Below the pieces are notes generated by a model. That model searched no databases. It was not told the DNA's origin and saw only the letters and a list, made by a program, of their open reading frames with translations. Positions 38,529 to 47,906 of a stretch of 64,000 nt of DNA are shown here, piece after piece (position 1 is the first letter of the stretch; the number at the start of each line of letters is the position of its first letter). The stretch is from NCBI RefSeq assembly GCF_003634935.1, contig NZ_RBXO01000001.1:310001-374000 (forward strand), read 5' to 3'. Both the position numbers and the translations under genes were made by a program. The stretch comes from Saccharothrix australiensis (lineage in GTDB: Bacteria; Actinomycetota; Actinomycetes; Mycobacteriales; Pseudonocardiaceae).

Positions 38529-40667
38529 GTGAGCTACGACCCGCCCCCGCCGCAAGGCGGCCCGTCGGGCCCGCCGCCGGGACGGCCGCCTCGGCCCAGG
38601 CCAGGGCCGCCGCGACCGCTGCCGCCGCCGCCACCGCCGGACGAGGAGCCGCCGCGGACGCCGCCCGGCGGCTGGGACGCGCCTTCGGCACGCCCGCGCA
38701 CGCCGCCGCGCGGTCAGCCCCGGTCGGGTGACCCCGGGCACGAGCCGCCGGCGCCCCGCCACCTCGATCCGGGTCCGCCGCGCCACGCCGAGCCGGTGGT
38801 CCCGCGCCACCCCGACGGCCCGCCCTTCGGCGAGCCGGCCCCGCGCCGCGGCGACGCGCCGGCCGCCCGGCACGGCGAACCGGTGACGCCGCGCCGCGGC
38901 GACGGTCCGGCGTACGGCGATGCCGCGCCTCGGTACGCGGACGGTCCGGCCTACAGCGATCCCGTGCCGCGCCGTGGCGATGTCCCCGGGTACGACGAGC
39001 GGGCACTGCGTCATGGCGACGGCCCGGTCCACGAGGAGCACGTGCCACGCCGTGGCGATGTCCCGGTGTACGACGAGCGGGTGCCACGCCGTGGCGATGT
39101 CCCGGTGTACGACGAGCGGGTGCCACGCCGTGGCGATGTCCCGGTGTACGACGAGCGGGTGCCGCGTCATGGCGGTGAGCCTGCCTTCGACGAGCGGCCG
39201 CCCCGGTACGCGGGCGGCCCAGCCCACGGTGAGCCGCCCGGGCACGGGCAGCCCGCGCCGCGCCGCGGCGACCCGTCGGCGCCCCGGCCCTACGCGCCGC
39301 CGGACCGCGCGCCCGGTGGTCGCGTGCCGGGACCGGGCACCGGTCCCGGCGGGTTCCGCCGCCCGCCCGTCGACGGGCCGGACCCGGCCGCGCGCGGCGG
39401 TGACCTGTCCTCGCTCGGCCGCCGCCTGAACGGCGAGCCCGACCCCGGCTTCCGCGGTGATGCCGGCCGCCTCGACGCGGGCCGCCCCGACGCCGGCCGT
39501 CCCGACCTCGGCCGGGGCGAGCCGGCCAGGGCCGAGGGCGAGCCGCCCGCGCGCAGGCACCGCGGCGGCCCGCCACCCGCCGCCGAGGCCACCCGCTACA
39601 CGAACGCGTTCTCCGGCAGCCTCCCGCCGCCTCCCGCCGCGCCGCCGCGCCCCGCGCGCCCCCGGCCCGTCGATCCGCCCACCGAGGTCATCGAACCGGT
39701 GGAGGACGTCTACGAGGACGAGTACGACGACTACGACGAGTACTACGACGAAGCCGAAGAGGAGACGCGGAACCGGGCGGACGACCGCGCCGGCGGCGCC
39801 CACGACCGCGACGACCACGGCGACGAGGACCGTGGCCGCGACGACCGTGACGACCCGCCGCCGCCGGCCGACAGCAGGGCGCGCAAGGCCGTCCGCACGA
39901 CGGGCGAGCTGCTGATCACGGCGGGACTGGTGATCCTGCTGTTCGTCGTCTACGAGGTCTACGTCACCGACCTCATCTCGGCGGGCAAGCAGGACGACGC
40001 GACCCACGCCCTGGACGAGCAGTGGAACGCCAACACCGTCGAGTCCGCCGACCCCCGGCGCGAGGCCAAGTACGACCTGGTCGAGGGCCAGGCGTTCGCC
40101 AAGATGTACATCCCGGTGTTCGGGCCGGACTACAAGTTCTCCGTGGTCGAGGGCACCACCGACAAGCACCTGGAGATCGGGCCCGGTCACTACGTGAACA
40201 CCGCGCTGCCGGGCAACCCCGGCAACTTCGCCGTCGCCGGGCACCGGGTCGGCAAGGGCGCGCCGTTCAACGACCTGGACCTGATGAACTCCTGCGACGC
40301 GATCGTGGTCGAGACGCAGTCGCACTGGTTCGTCTACCGGATGCTGCCCAAGTCGGGCGAGGTCGCCGGCTGGGCGCAGGGCCCGAAGGCCAAGGACCCG
40401 AAGTGCGCGCAGGTGGCGCCGCTGGGCGGCGCCTACGACAAGACGGTCGGCCAGGAGATCGTGCTGCCCTCGCAGGGCGAGGTGATCAACGCGATCCCGC
40501 ACGTCACCGGCGCGGCCACGCCCGAGGCGCAGCAGGCGGCGCTGATGACGCTGACCACCTGCCACCCCCGGTTCTCGGACAAGCAGCGGCTCATCGTGCA
40601 CGCGGTGCTGACGCAGTCCTACCCCAAGGCGCCCGGTTTCGTGCCCGCCGAGCTGAAGGAGCAGTGA
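38529..40667 (+). CDS. Class E sortase with long proline-rich repeat N-terminus
   Basis: 712 residues, of which only the last 230 are sortase. The cytoplasmic N-terminus (1-460) is Pro/Arg/Asp-rich with a 13-residue repeat (V-P-R-R-G-D-V-P-V-Y-D-E-R) perfect in three copies. A membrane helix lies at about 461-479. The catalytic domain has His572 (A-G-H-R-V-G), Cys678 (T-L-T-T-C-H) and a downstream Arg. Class E sortases anchor LAxTG proteins to peptidoglycan. It takes the place of the DUF881 gene (Rv0012) found here in mycobacteria. GTG start. Confidence 0.9.
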   Translation: MSYDPPPPQGGPSGPPPGRPPRPRPGPPRPLPPPPPPDEEPPRTPPGGWDAPSARPRTPPRGQPRSGDPGHEPPAPRHLDPGPPRHAEPVVPRHPDGPPFGEPAPRRGDAPAARHGEPVTPRRGDGPAYGDAAPRYADGPAYSDPVPRRGDVPGYDERALRHGDGPVHEEHVPRRGDVPVYDERVPRRGDVPVYDERVPRRGDVPVYDERVPRHGGEPAFDERPPRYAGGPAHGEPPGHGQPAPRRGDPSAPRPYAPPDRAPGGRVPGPGTGPGGFRRPPVDGPDPAARGGDLSSLGRRLNGEPDPGFRGDAGRLDAGRPDAGRPDLGRGEPARAEGEPPARRHRGGPPPAAEATRYTNAFSGSLPPPPAAPPRPARPRPVDPPTEVIEPVEDVYEDEYDDYDEYYDEAEEETRNRADDRAGGAHDRDDHGDEDRGRDDRDDPPPPADSRARKAVRTTGELLITAGLVILLFVVYEVYVTDLISAGKQDDATHALDEQWNANTVESADPRREAKYDLVEGQAFAKMYIPVFGPDYKFSVVEGTTDKHLEIGPGHYVNTALPGNPGNFAVAGHRVGKGAPFNDLDLMNSCDAIVVETQSHWFVYRMLPKSGEVAGWAQGPKAKDPKCAQVAPLGGAYDKTVGQEIVLPSQGEVINAIPHVTGAATPEAQQAALMTLTTCHPRFSDKQRLIVHAVLTQSYPKAPGFVPAELKEQ
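39042..39197 (+). repeat. 39-bp in-frame tandem repeat in the sortase gene
   Basis: Three identical 39-bp copies (39042-39080, 39081-39119, 39120-39158) and a diverged fourth (39159-39197); further decayed copies extend upstream to about 38840. Identity at third codon positions shows recent expansion. Confidence 0.9.
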
Positions 40668-40825
40668 TGTACGGCTGGATCTGGCGCCACCTCCCCGGCC
40701 CGCTGCCGGTGCGCGTCCTGGAGGCCCTGGTGCTCGTGGCCGGGGTGGTGGCGCTGCTGATGTTCGTCGTGTTCCCGTGGGCCGAGCCGAAGCTGCCGTT
40801 CAACAACGTGACGACCGGCCAGTAG
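40667..40825 (+). CDS. Small single-helix membrane protein
   Basis: 52 residues: a short amphipathic start (M-Y-G-W-I-W-R-H-L-P-G-P), one membrane helix (about 18-40) and a short tail. Its ATG overlaps the sortase stop, so it is coupled to the sortase. Such small partners follow class E sortases or trpG in Pseudonocardiales; function unknown. Confidence 0.75.
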   Translation: MYGWIWRHLPGPLPVRVLEALVLVAGVVALLMFVVFPWAEPKLPFNNVTTGQ

Positions 40826-40831
40826 GGCGGG

Positions 40832-42178
40832 TCAGGACCGGGAGACGTCCGTCATGGTCTTCCGGTCCACGACCTTGATCCGCTCCCGGCCCCGCTCGAC
40901 GCCGAGGGCGATCTCGTGCGCGTCGAGCTTGCGCCAACCGTCGACGGTGGTGAACGGCACGGCGCGCTGCTCCAGGAAGCGCACCACGGCGTCCGGGTCG
41001 GCCACCGGCGCGGCGGGCAGGCCGGGCGCGTCCGCGAGCAGGCTGGTCACGGTCTCCAGCGCGTCGCCCTTGGTGTGGCCGATGAGGCCGATCGGGCCGC
41101 GCTTGATCCAGCCGGTGACGTAGACGCCGGGCAGCGCTTGGTCGTCCAGGTCGAGCACGCGGCCCGCCTGGTGCGGCACGGTGCCCGAGGTGTGGTCGAA
41201 CGGCAGGTCGGGCAGGTGCGTGGACAGGTAGCCGACGGCCCGGTACACGGCCTGCACGGGCCAGTCGGTGAACTCGCCGGTGCCCGTGACGCCGCCGTCG
41301 CCGACCAGCTCCATCCGCTCGGTCCGCAGGCCGGTGACCGCGCCGTCCGCGCCGACGACCTCGACCGGCGCCTCCAGGAAGTGCAGGTGCAGCCGGCGCG
41401 GCCGGTCGCCGACGTCGCGGATCGCCCACTCCTGGAGGGTCTTGACGACCATCTCGACCTGCTTGTTGGACCGGATGGCCGCCATGCTGGCCGCGCAGAA
41501 GTCGATGCCCTCCGGGTGCACGATGACCTCGACGTTCGGCGAGTGGTCGAGTTCGCGCAGCTCCAACGGGGTGAACTTGGCCTGGGCGGGCCCGCGCCTG
41601 CCGAACACGTGCACGTCGGTGACCGGGCTGGCCTTCAGGCCCTCGTACACGTTGTCCGGGATCTCGGTGGTGAGCAGCTCGTCCGCGGTCTTGGCGAGGA
41701 TGCGGGCGACGTCGAGCGCGACGTTGCCGACGCCGAGCACGGCGACCTGGGACGCGGTCAGCGGCCAGGTGCGCGGCACGTCGGGGTGGCCGTCGTACCA
41801 GGACACGAAGTCGGCCGCGCCGTAGGAGCCGTCGAGGTCGATGCCGGGGATGTCCAGCGGCCGGTCCTTCTCCGCGCCCGTGGAGAAGATGACGGCGTCG
41901 TAGAATTGGCGGAGGTCGTCCAGCTTCACGTCCACGCCGTACTCGACGTTGCCGAAGAAGCGGATCTCCGGGCGGTCGAGCACGCGCTGGAGGGCGTTGA
42001 CGATGCCCTTGATGCGCGGGTGGTCGGGCGCGACGCCGTACCGGATCAGGCCGTAGGGCGCGGGCATCCGCTCGAACAGGTCGATCGAGACGTCGGCCTC
42101 CGACTTGACGAGGGTGTCGGCGGCGTAGATCCCCGCCGGGCCGGCGCCGACGACGGCGACGCGCAGTGAACGTGTCAT
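40832..42178 (-). CDS. fprA: Ferredoxin--NADP+ reductase, FprA type
   Basis: 448 residues, adrenodoxin-reductase-like. FAD motif V-V-G-A-G-P-A-G-I-Y-A-A at the start, G-V-A-P-D-H-P-R-I-K, NADPH motif V-L-G-V-G-N-V-A-L-D-V-A-R, F-G-R-R-G-P-A-Q-A-K-F-T and C-terminal G-W-I-K-R-G-P-I-G-L-I-G-H. It passes electrons from NADPH to ferredoxin. A strong iron box lies just upstream, so expression is probably repressed by iron. Confidence 0.94.
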   Translation of the reverse strand: MTRSLRVAVVGAGPAGIYAADTLVKSEADVSIDLFERMPAPYGLIRYGVAPDHPRIKGIVNALQRVLDRPEIRFFGNVEYGVDVKLDDLRQFYDAVIFSTGAEKDRPLDIPGIDLDGSYGAADFVSWYDGHPDVPRTWPLTASQVAVLGVGNVALDVARILAKTADELLTTEIPDNVYEGLKASPVTDVHVFGRRGPAQAKFTPLELRELDHSPNVEVIVHPEGIDFCAASMAAIRSNKQVEMVVKTLQEWAIRDVGDRPRRLHLHFLEAPVEVVGADGAVTGLRTERMELVGDGGVTGTGEFTDWPVQAVYRAVGYLSTHLPDLPFDHTSGTVPHQAGRVLDLDDQALPGVYVTGWIKRGPIGLIGHTKGDALETVTSLLADAPGLPAAPVADPDAVVRFLEQRAVPFTTVDGWRKLDAHEIALGVERGRERIKVVDRKTMTDVSRS

Positions 42179-42187
42179 ACTTATAGG

Positions 42188-42206
42188 TTAGGTGAGCCTA
42201 AGCTCA
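42188..42206. promoter_or_regulatory. Iron box (IdeR/DmdR type) before fprA
   Basis: TTAGGTGAGCCTAAGCTCA matches the consensus TTAGGTTAGGCTAACCTAA at about 15 of 19 positions and starts 10 bp from the fprA ATG, in the gap shared with divergent pabA. Confidence 0.75.
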
Positions 42207-42244
42207 CTTCTGACGAGAGGTTGGTCACGGCTACGCTGGCGGAC

Positions 42245-42886
42245 ATGCGCGTGCTCGTGGTCGACAACTACGACAGCTTCGTCTACAACCTCGTCCAGTA
42301 CCTGGCCCAGCTCGGGGTCGAGTGCGTGGTGCGGCGCAACGACGCCGTCGAGCTGGAAGAGGTCTCCGGGGTGGGCGGGGTGCTCGTCAGCCCCGGCCCC
42401 AGCACGCCCGACAAGGCGGGCCGGAGCATGGACGTCATCCGCCACTGCGCGGACAACGGCGTCCCGGTGTTCGGCGTCTGCCTCGGCCACCAGGCCATCG
42501 GGGCGGTGTGGGGCGGCACGGTCGACCTCGCGCCCGAGCTGCTGCACGGCAAGACCAGCGTCGTGCACCACGAGGGCCGCGGCGTGCTGGCCGGCGTGCC
42601 CAGCCCGTTCACGGCCACCCGGTACCACTCGCTGACCGTGCTGCCGGACACCATCCCCGACGAGTTCGAGGTCACCGGGCGCACCGACACGGGCGTGGTG
42701 ATGGCCATGCGGCACCGCGAGCTGCCCGTCGAGGGCGTCCAGTTCCACCCCGAGTCCGTGCTCACCGAGGGCGGCCACCGCATGCTCGCCAACTGGCTCG
42801 CGGTGTGCGGCTTCCCGGTGCCCGAGGCGACCGTGACCGAGCTGGAGAACGGGATGCGGCAGCTCGCGGCGGCGGCCCGCGTCTGA
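42245..42886 (+). CDS. pabA: Glutamine amidotransferase, aminodeoxychorismate/anthranilate synthase component II
   Basis: 213 residues. Class I glutaminase triad: Cys in G-V-C-L-G-H-Q-A-I-G near residue 79, and the C-terminal Q-F-H-P-E-S. V-D-N-Y-D-S-F-V-Y-N-L opens the protein. It supplies ammonia for p-aminobenzoate or anthranilate; the partner is not in the window. TACGCT (42232-42237) ends 7 nt before the ATG, so the message may be leaderless. Matches Rv0013. Confidence 0.92.
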   Translation: MRVLVVDNYDSFVYNLVQYLAQLGVECVVRRNDAVELEEVSGVGGVLVSPGPSTPDKAGRSMDVIRHCADNGVPVFGVCLGHQAIGAVWGGTVDLAPELLHGKTSVVHHEGRGVLAGVPSPFTATRYHSLTVLPDTIPDEFEVTGRTDTGVVMAMRHRELPVEGVQFHPESVLTEGGHRMLANWLAVCGFPVPEATVTELENGMRQLAAAARV

Positions 42887-42916
42887 GACCCGCCGCCGGC
42901 GACGGCCGACGCGGCA

Positions 42917-42948
42917 CGGCCCCCGGCTCCACGCGGAACCGGGGGCCG
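42917..42948. terminator. Two-way terminator between pabA and pknB
   Basis: Stem CGGCCCCCGG (42917-42926) with CCGGGGGCCG (42939-42948), plus an inner TCC/GGA. Lies between convergent genes. 28 of 32 positions equal the parS-bearing terminator at 18514-18547. Confidence 0.8.
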
Positions 42949-42963
42949 CACCACGTCGACGGC

Positions 42964-44964
42964 CTACCTGGTCGGCCCGGTCGGGCCGACCTTGAAGTCG
43001 TACAGCTGCACGTTGATCCTGGCGTTCTTGGCGACCGGCTGGTTCGCCTTGATCTCGGACTCCGCGATCTTCCCGTCCTGGGCCAGGTCGGTGGTCGGGA
43101 TGCGGTTCGCCACGTGCAGGTCGCCCGTCCAGCCGAGCTGGCCGAGCTTGGCCCGCGCCTGGGCCTCGGTCATCCCGGTGAGGTCGGGCATCGCGAACTG
43201 GTTGCCCTTCGACACGCTCAGCGTGACGTAGCTGCCCTTCTCGACGCGGCCGGGACCCGGATTCTGCGCGACGACCTCGCCCTGCTCCTCGGCGCTGTCG
43301 ACCTCCTTGGTCTGCACCTTGAAGCCGTTGCCCTCCAGCGTGTCCCGCGCGCGCTGGAGCGGCTGGCCGGTCACGTCGGGGAGCTGCACGGTGTCCGGGC
43401 CCTTGCCGACGAACACCGTGATCGTGCTGCCGCGGGCGGCCTTCGTGCCCGCGCCGGGGTTCTGGTCGGCGATCTTGCCGACCAGCCGGTTGTCCTGCAC
43501 CTCGACCGTCTCGGTGGCCTGCCGGAACACCCACTTGTCGGCTTCCAGCTTCCTCTGCGCGTCGGCCGCCGACAGGCCCTTCACGTCGGGCACCTCGACC
43601 TGCTCGGGCGGCCCGCCGACGATCAGCGTGATCTGGGTGAACTTGTCCACCTCGCGGCCGATCGGCGGGTCGGTGTCCAGCACCTTGCCGATCTGCTCGG
43701 CCGTGCACGCGGGCTGCCCACCGGGGTCGGCGGGCTGGCACGGGCGGGTCTGGAGGGTGCCGCTGAGGTTGAGCCTGTTCAGCTCGTCCTGCGCCGACGT
43801 CGCGAGCTGGCCCCGGAGGTCCGGGACCTTCACCTTGTTCGACGGGTCCGTGCCGCTGTCCTTGGTGTCCAGCAGCGACGCGGTGATCCACGCGGCGAGG
43901 GCGAGCACCGCCACGCACAGCAGGACGACCAGCGTGATCATGATCGTCTTCTTGCGCCGGGCGCGCCGCTCCTGCTCCTCGTCCGCGACGGGGTCGAAGT
44001 CGGCGGGCTCCTCGCGCAGCGCGGACGGCCGGTGCCGCCCGCCGGCGGCCACCTCCGTGCGCGGCGACTGGTTGAGCACCGCCGTCCGGTCCTCGGCCGT
44101 CATCACGGCGGGCGCGGACGGGCGCTGGCCGGACAGCACGCGGACCAGGTCGGCGCGCATCTCGGCGGCCGACTGGTAGCGGTTCGCCGGGCCCTTCGCC
44201 ATCGCCTTCAGCACGATCGCGTCCAGCGCGGGCGTGACCTTGGGGTTCAGCGACGACGGCGGCTTCGGGTCCTCCCGCACGTGCTGGTAGGCCACCGCCA
44301 CGGGCGAGTCGCCGGTGAACGGCGGCTCGCCGGTCAGCAGCTCGAACAGCACGCAGCCCGACGCGTACACGTCCGACCGGGCGTCCACCGCCTCGCCGCG
44401 CGCCTGCTCCGGCGACAGGTACTGGGCGGTGCCGATGACCGCCGCCGTCTGGGTCACCGCGGCCTGGCCGTCGTGCACGGCCCGCGCGATGCCGAAGTCC
44501 ATCACCTTCACCGCGCCGGACCGCGTGATCATCACGTTCGCGGGCTTCACGTCCCGGTGCACGATGCCGTGCCGGTGGCTGAAGTCCAGCGCGGCCGACA
44601 CGTCGGCCATGATCTCCATCGCGCGCTTGCCCGTCAGCGGGCCCTGCGTCTTGACGATGTCGCGCAGCGTCCGACCGTCGACGTACTCCATGACGATGTA
44701 GGGCAGCGGGCCGTACTCGGTGTTCGTCTCACCGGTGTCGTAGACCGCGACGATGGCGGGGTGGTTCAGCGCCGCGGAGTTCTGGGCCTCCCGCCGGAAC
44801 CGCTCCTGGAACTGGGTGTCGCGGGCGAGGTCGGCGCGGAGCACCTTGATCGCCACGTCCCGGCCGAGCCGGACATCGCGGCCCTTGTGGACCTCCGACA
44901 TGCCGCCGTAGCCGAGGGTCTCACCCAGTTCGTAGCGGTTGGAGAGCAGTCGCGGAGTGCTCAT
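42964..44964 (-). CDS. pknB: Ser/Thr protein kinase PknB with four PASTA domains
   Basis: 666 residues. Kinase domain (about 10-275) with G-Y-G-G-M-S-E-V, ATP Lys40, H-R-D-V-K-P-A-N and D-F-G-I-A-R, a membrane helix near 345-370 and four PASTA repeats (about 385-650) outside, which bind muropeptides or lipid II. It controls growth and wall synthesis by phosphorylating CwlM, MviN/MurJ, FhaA and others in mycobacteria. Last gene of the fhaA-to-pknB unit, 69 bp after pknA. Confidence 0.97.
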   Translation of the reverse strand: MSTPRLLSNRYELGETLGYGGMSEVHKGRDVRLGRDVAIKVLRADLARDTQFQERFRREAQNSAALNHPAIVAVYDTGETNTEYGPLPYIVMEYVDGRTLRDIVKTQGPLTGKRAMEIMADVSAALDFSHRHGIVHRDVKPANVMITRSGAVKVMDFGIARAVHDGQAAVTQTAAVIGTAQYLSPEQARGEAVDARSDVYASGCVLFELLTGEPPFTGDSPVAVAYQHVREDPKPPSSLNPKVTPALDAIVLKAMAKGPANRYQSAAEMRADLVRVLSGQRPSAPAVMTAEDRTAVLNQSPRTEVAAGGRHRPSALREEPADFDPVADEEQERRARRKKTIMITLVVLLCVAVLALAAWITASLLDTKDSGTDPSNKVKVPDLRGQLATSAQDELNRLNLSGTLQTRPCQPADPGGQPACTAEQIGKVLDTDPPIGREVDKFTQITLIVGGPPEQVEVPDVKGLSAADAQRKLEADKWVFRQATETVEVQDNRLVGKIADQNPGAGTKAARGSTITVFVGKGPDTVQLPDVTGQPLQRARDTLEGNGFKVQTKEVDSAEEQGEVVAQNPGPGRVEKGSYVTLSVSKGNQFAMPDLTGMTEAQARAKLGQLGWTGDLHVANRIPTTDLAQDGKIAESEIKANQPVAKNARINVQLYDFKVGPTGPTR

Positions 44965-45033
44965 CAGTGCTTCGTCCCGCTCCTCGTCAACGGTCCTGCC
45001 ATCGCTTGCGTCCGCCTTCGTACCGCTCGGCCG

Positions 45034-46443
45034 TCACGTCGGTACACACGTCACCGTCACCCGTGAGCCGATCGCAACCTCGCCGTTCGGGCTCAGGTCC
45101 GACACCAGGCACCTCGCCCGGTCCCGCGGCGCGGCGCCCTGCTCGGTGTGCACCTCGGCCTCCAAGCCGTAGCCGGAGAGCTTCTTCGCGACCTCGTCGG
45201 CCGGGAGGTCGACGAAGTCCGCCTTCGTGATCGTCACCTTCGGCCCGTCGGGGAGGCGGTCGGTCGAGTCGTGCGGTGACGGGCGGGCGTCCGTGGTGCC
45301 CTGCTGCCGGCTCGTCCCGCCGGGCCCCGCGTCCTTGCCGATCCCGCGCAGGATCACCACGCCGAGCACCACCAACACGGCCACCAGCACAGCGACCATA
45401 ACCCACAGCACGGCGCGGTTGCGCCCCGGTGGGCGCGGCGGCGTCGACAACGGTCCGAAAGCGCCCGTGCGCGGACTGTTCACCTGCGGCGGCACCGGTT
45501 GCAGGCCGGGCAGCGAGCCGGGGTTGACCACCGGTACACCCGGATGGGTGAGCTGGGTCAGGGGCGCCGACCCGACGGCCATCGCGAGGCCCGTGGGCGC
45601 GGGCAGCGGCTGGCCGGCGCGCACGGCCGCCACCGCCGCCGCGAACTCACCGCCGTTGCGGTACCGCTGCCGGGGGTCCTTGACGAGGGTCGCCTCGATC
45701 AGCGCGCGGGGGCCCGGCGGCACGTCCGGCGGCAGCGGCGGCGCGATGTCGCGGATGTGCATCATCGCGACGGTCACCGCGTTCTCCGACAGGAACGGCC
45801 GGTGCCCGGTCAGGCACTCGTAGCCGCACACGGCCAGCGCGTACACGTCGCTGGCCGGTTCGGCGGCGTGGCCCAGCGCCTGCTCGGGCGCGATGTAGTG
45901 GGCGGTGCCCATCACCATGCCGGTGTGCGTGACGGGCGCGGCGTCGGCCGCCTTCGCGATGCCGAAGTCGGTGATCTTCACCGTGCCGCTCGGGGTGACC
46001 AGGATGTTGCCCGGCTTCACGTCCCGGTGCACCAGGCCGCGCTCGTGCGCCGCCTGGAGCGCGTTCCCCGCCTGTTCCAGCACGTCCAGCGTGCGGTCCG
46101 CGGTGAGCCTGCCGCGCGCGATGATCGCGGCCAGCGGCTCGCCCTCCACCAGCTCCATGACCAGGTACGCGGTGTCCTCCGGCCCGTCCGGCACCGAGGC
46201 CGTCTCGCCGTAGTCGTGGACGGCGGCGATGCCGGGGTGGTTCAGCGACGCCGTCGTGCGCGCCTCGATGCGGAACCGGTTCAGGAACTCCGAGTCGCCC
46301 GACAGCTCCGCCTTCAGCACCTTCACCGCGACCTTGCGGTCCAGCCGCGTGTCCGCGGCCTCCCAGACCTCGCCCATGCCGCCCACCGCGATCCGCCGCG
46401 AGAGGCGGTACCGCTCGGCGAGCAACTGGCCGGAGGTCAGCAT
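45034..46443 (-). CDS. pknA: Ser/Thr protein kinase PknA with a PASTA-like tail
   Basis: 469 residues. Kinase domain (about 11-275) with G-G-M-G-E-V, Lys41, H-R-D-V-K-P-G-N and D-F-G-I-A-K. A membrane helix lies near 343-366. The outside tail (about 398-468) resembles one PASTA domain ([18 protein letters not shown]), with two Cys. Mycobacterial PknA lacks PASTA, so this is a difference worth noting. Start overlaps the pbpA stop. Confidence 0.94.
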   Translation of the reverse strand: MLTSGQLLAERYRLSRRIAVGGMGEVWEAADTRLDRKVAVKVLKAELSGDSEFLNRFRIEARTTASLNHPGIAAVHDYGETASVPDGPEDTAYLVMELVEGEPLAAIIARGRLTADRTLDVLEQAGNALQAAHERGLVHRDVKPGNILVTPSGTVKITDFGIAKAADAAPVTHTGMVMGTAHYIAPEQALGHAAEPASDVYALAVCGYECLTGHRPFLSENAVTVAMMHIRDIAPPLPPDVPPGPRALIEATLVKDPRQRYRNGGEFAAAVAAVRAGQPLPAPTGLAMAVGSAPLTQLTHPGVPVVNPGSLPGLQPVPPQVNSPRTGAFGPLSTPPRPPGRNRAVLWVMVAVLVAVLVVLGVVILRGIGKDAGPGGTSRQQGTTDARPSPHDSTDRLPDGPKVTITKADFVDLPADEVAKKLSGYGLEAEVHTEQGAAPRDRARCLVSDLSPNGEVAIGSRVTVTCVPT

Positions 46444-47906
46444 CAGCGGCTCCCGAGATAGGAGCCGATGACCGCGCGGCCGATCGGCGCGGCCACCCGG
46501 CCGCCGGTCGCGGCCAGACCCGCGTCACCGCCGTTCTCCACGATCACGGCGATCGCGATCTCCGGCTTCTCGGCCGGCGCGAAACCCACGTACCAGGCGT
46601 GCGGCTTGGTCTTCTTGACGTCCTCGCCGTGCTCGGCGGTGCCGGTCTTGGACGCGATCACCACGTTGGACAGCTTGCCGCCGCCCGCGGTGTTCTTCTC
46701 CGACTCGATCATCATGTCGCGCAGCGCGCGGGCCTCGTCCGGCTTCATCGCGTCCGTGACCTCGTCGGGATCGGTCTCGCTGATCACCTGGAGGTCGGGC
46801 GCGAGGATCTTCTGCACCAGGTGCGGGCGCATCCGGACGCCGCCGTTGGCGATGGTGGCGGCGACCACGGCGTTCTCCAGGGGCGTCACCAGGGCGTCCC
46901 GCTGGCCGATGCCCGTCTGGTACACCGCCGGCGCGTCCTTCATGGGTCCGAGCCTGGACGTCTCCACACCCATCGGGATGGCCAGGTCGGAGTCGTCGAA
47001 ACCGAACTTGGCCGCCGTTCGGCGCAATTTCTCCGGGCCCAGCTCGTTGGCGAGCACGGCGAACGCCGTGTTGCACGACTTCGCCAGCGCCTCCTGGAGG
47101 GTGGCGGTCACGCCGTTGCCGCAGTTGCTGTCGTTGAAGTTGGGCAGCGGCGTCTGGGTGCCGGGCAGCGTGATGACGGGCCGGCCGTCGACCTCGCTGT
47201 CCTTGGTCTTGCCCTCGGCCAGCGCGGCGGCGGCCACGATGAGCTTGAACGTCGAGCCGGGCGCGTACAGGCCGGCGATCGAGCGGTTGAGCAGCGGCAG
47301 CTCGGCGTCCGCCGCGTTCAGCTGCCGCCACGCCGCCTGCTGCTCGCCCACGTCGTGGCTGGCCAGCGCGTTCGGGTCGAAGGTCGGCGTGGACGCCATC
47401 GCCAGGATCTCGCCGGTCTGCGGTCGGATCGCCACCACCGACCCGTTGACGCCCTGGAGCTTGTCGTAGGCGACCTGCTGGAGCGCCGCGTTGACGGTCA
47501 GCTGGAGGCTGCCGCCCTTCGGGTCGCGGCCGGTGATCAGGGCGGACACCCGGCGGGCGAACAGCCGGTCGTCCGAGCCGTTGAGCAGGTCGTCCTCGGC
47601 CCGCTCCAGGCCGCTCGTGCCGTACACGGTGGAGAAGTAGCCGGTCACCGGCGCGAACGCCGGGCCGGCGTACTTGCGCAGGTAGCGCAGCCGGTCGGTG
47701 GTCCGCTCCACGGTCGCCAGCGGCTCGCCGCCGGACGCGATGATCTGGCCGCGCTCGCGCGAGTACTGGTCCAGCACCACCCGCCGGTTCAGCGGGTTCT
47801 TGCGGTAGTCGTCGGACTTGATGACCTGCACGTAGGTGGCGTTGCCGAGCAGCAGCACCATCATCGCCATCATGGCGAGGCCGACGCGGCGGAGCGGTTT
47901 GTTCAT
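46443..47906 (-). CDS. pbpA: Penicillin-binding protein A (class B transpeptidase)
   Basis: 487 residues. One N-terminal membrane anchor (about 7-27), a short dimerisation region and a transpeptidase domain with the three motifs S-T-F-K (in A-P-G-S-T-F-K), S-C-N and K-T-G-T-A. It cross-links peptidoglycan, likely with RodA encoded just upstream; start and RodA stop overlap (ATGA). Confidence 0.96.
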   Translation of the reverse strand: MNKPLRRVGLAMMAMMVLLLGNATYVQVIKSDDYRKNPLNRRVVLDQYSRERGQIIASGGEPLATVERTTDRLRYLRKYAGPAFAPVTGYFSTVYGTSGLERAEDDLLNGSDDRLFARRVSALITGRDPKGGSLQLTVNAALQQVAYDKLQGVNGSVVAIRPQTGEILAMASTPTFDPNALASHDVGEQQAAWRQLNAADAELPLLNRSIAGLYAPGSTFKLIVAAAALAEGKTKDSEVDGRPVITLPGTQTPLPNFNDSNCGNGVTATLQEALAKSCNTAFAVLANELGPEKLRRTAAKFGFDDSDLAIPMGVETSRLGPMKDAPAVYQTGIGQRDALVTPLENAVVAATIANGGVRMRPHLVQKILAPDLQVISETDPDEVTDAMKPDEARALRDMMIESEKNTAGGGKLSNVVIASKTGTAEHGEDVKKTKPHAWYVGFAPAEKPEIAIAVIVENGGDAGLAATGGRVAAPIGRAVIGSYLGSR

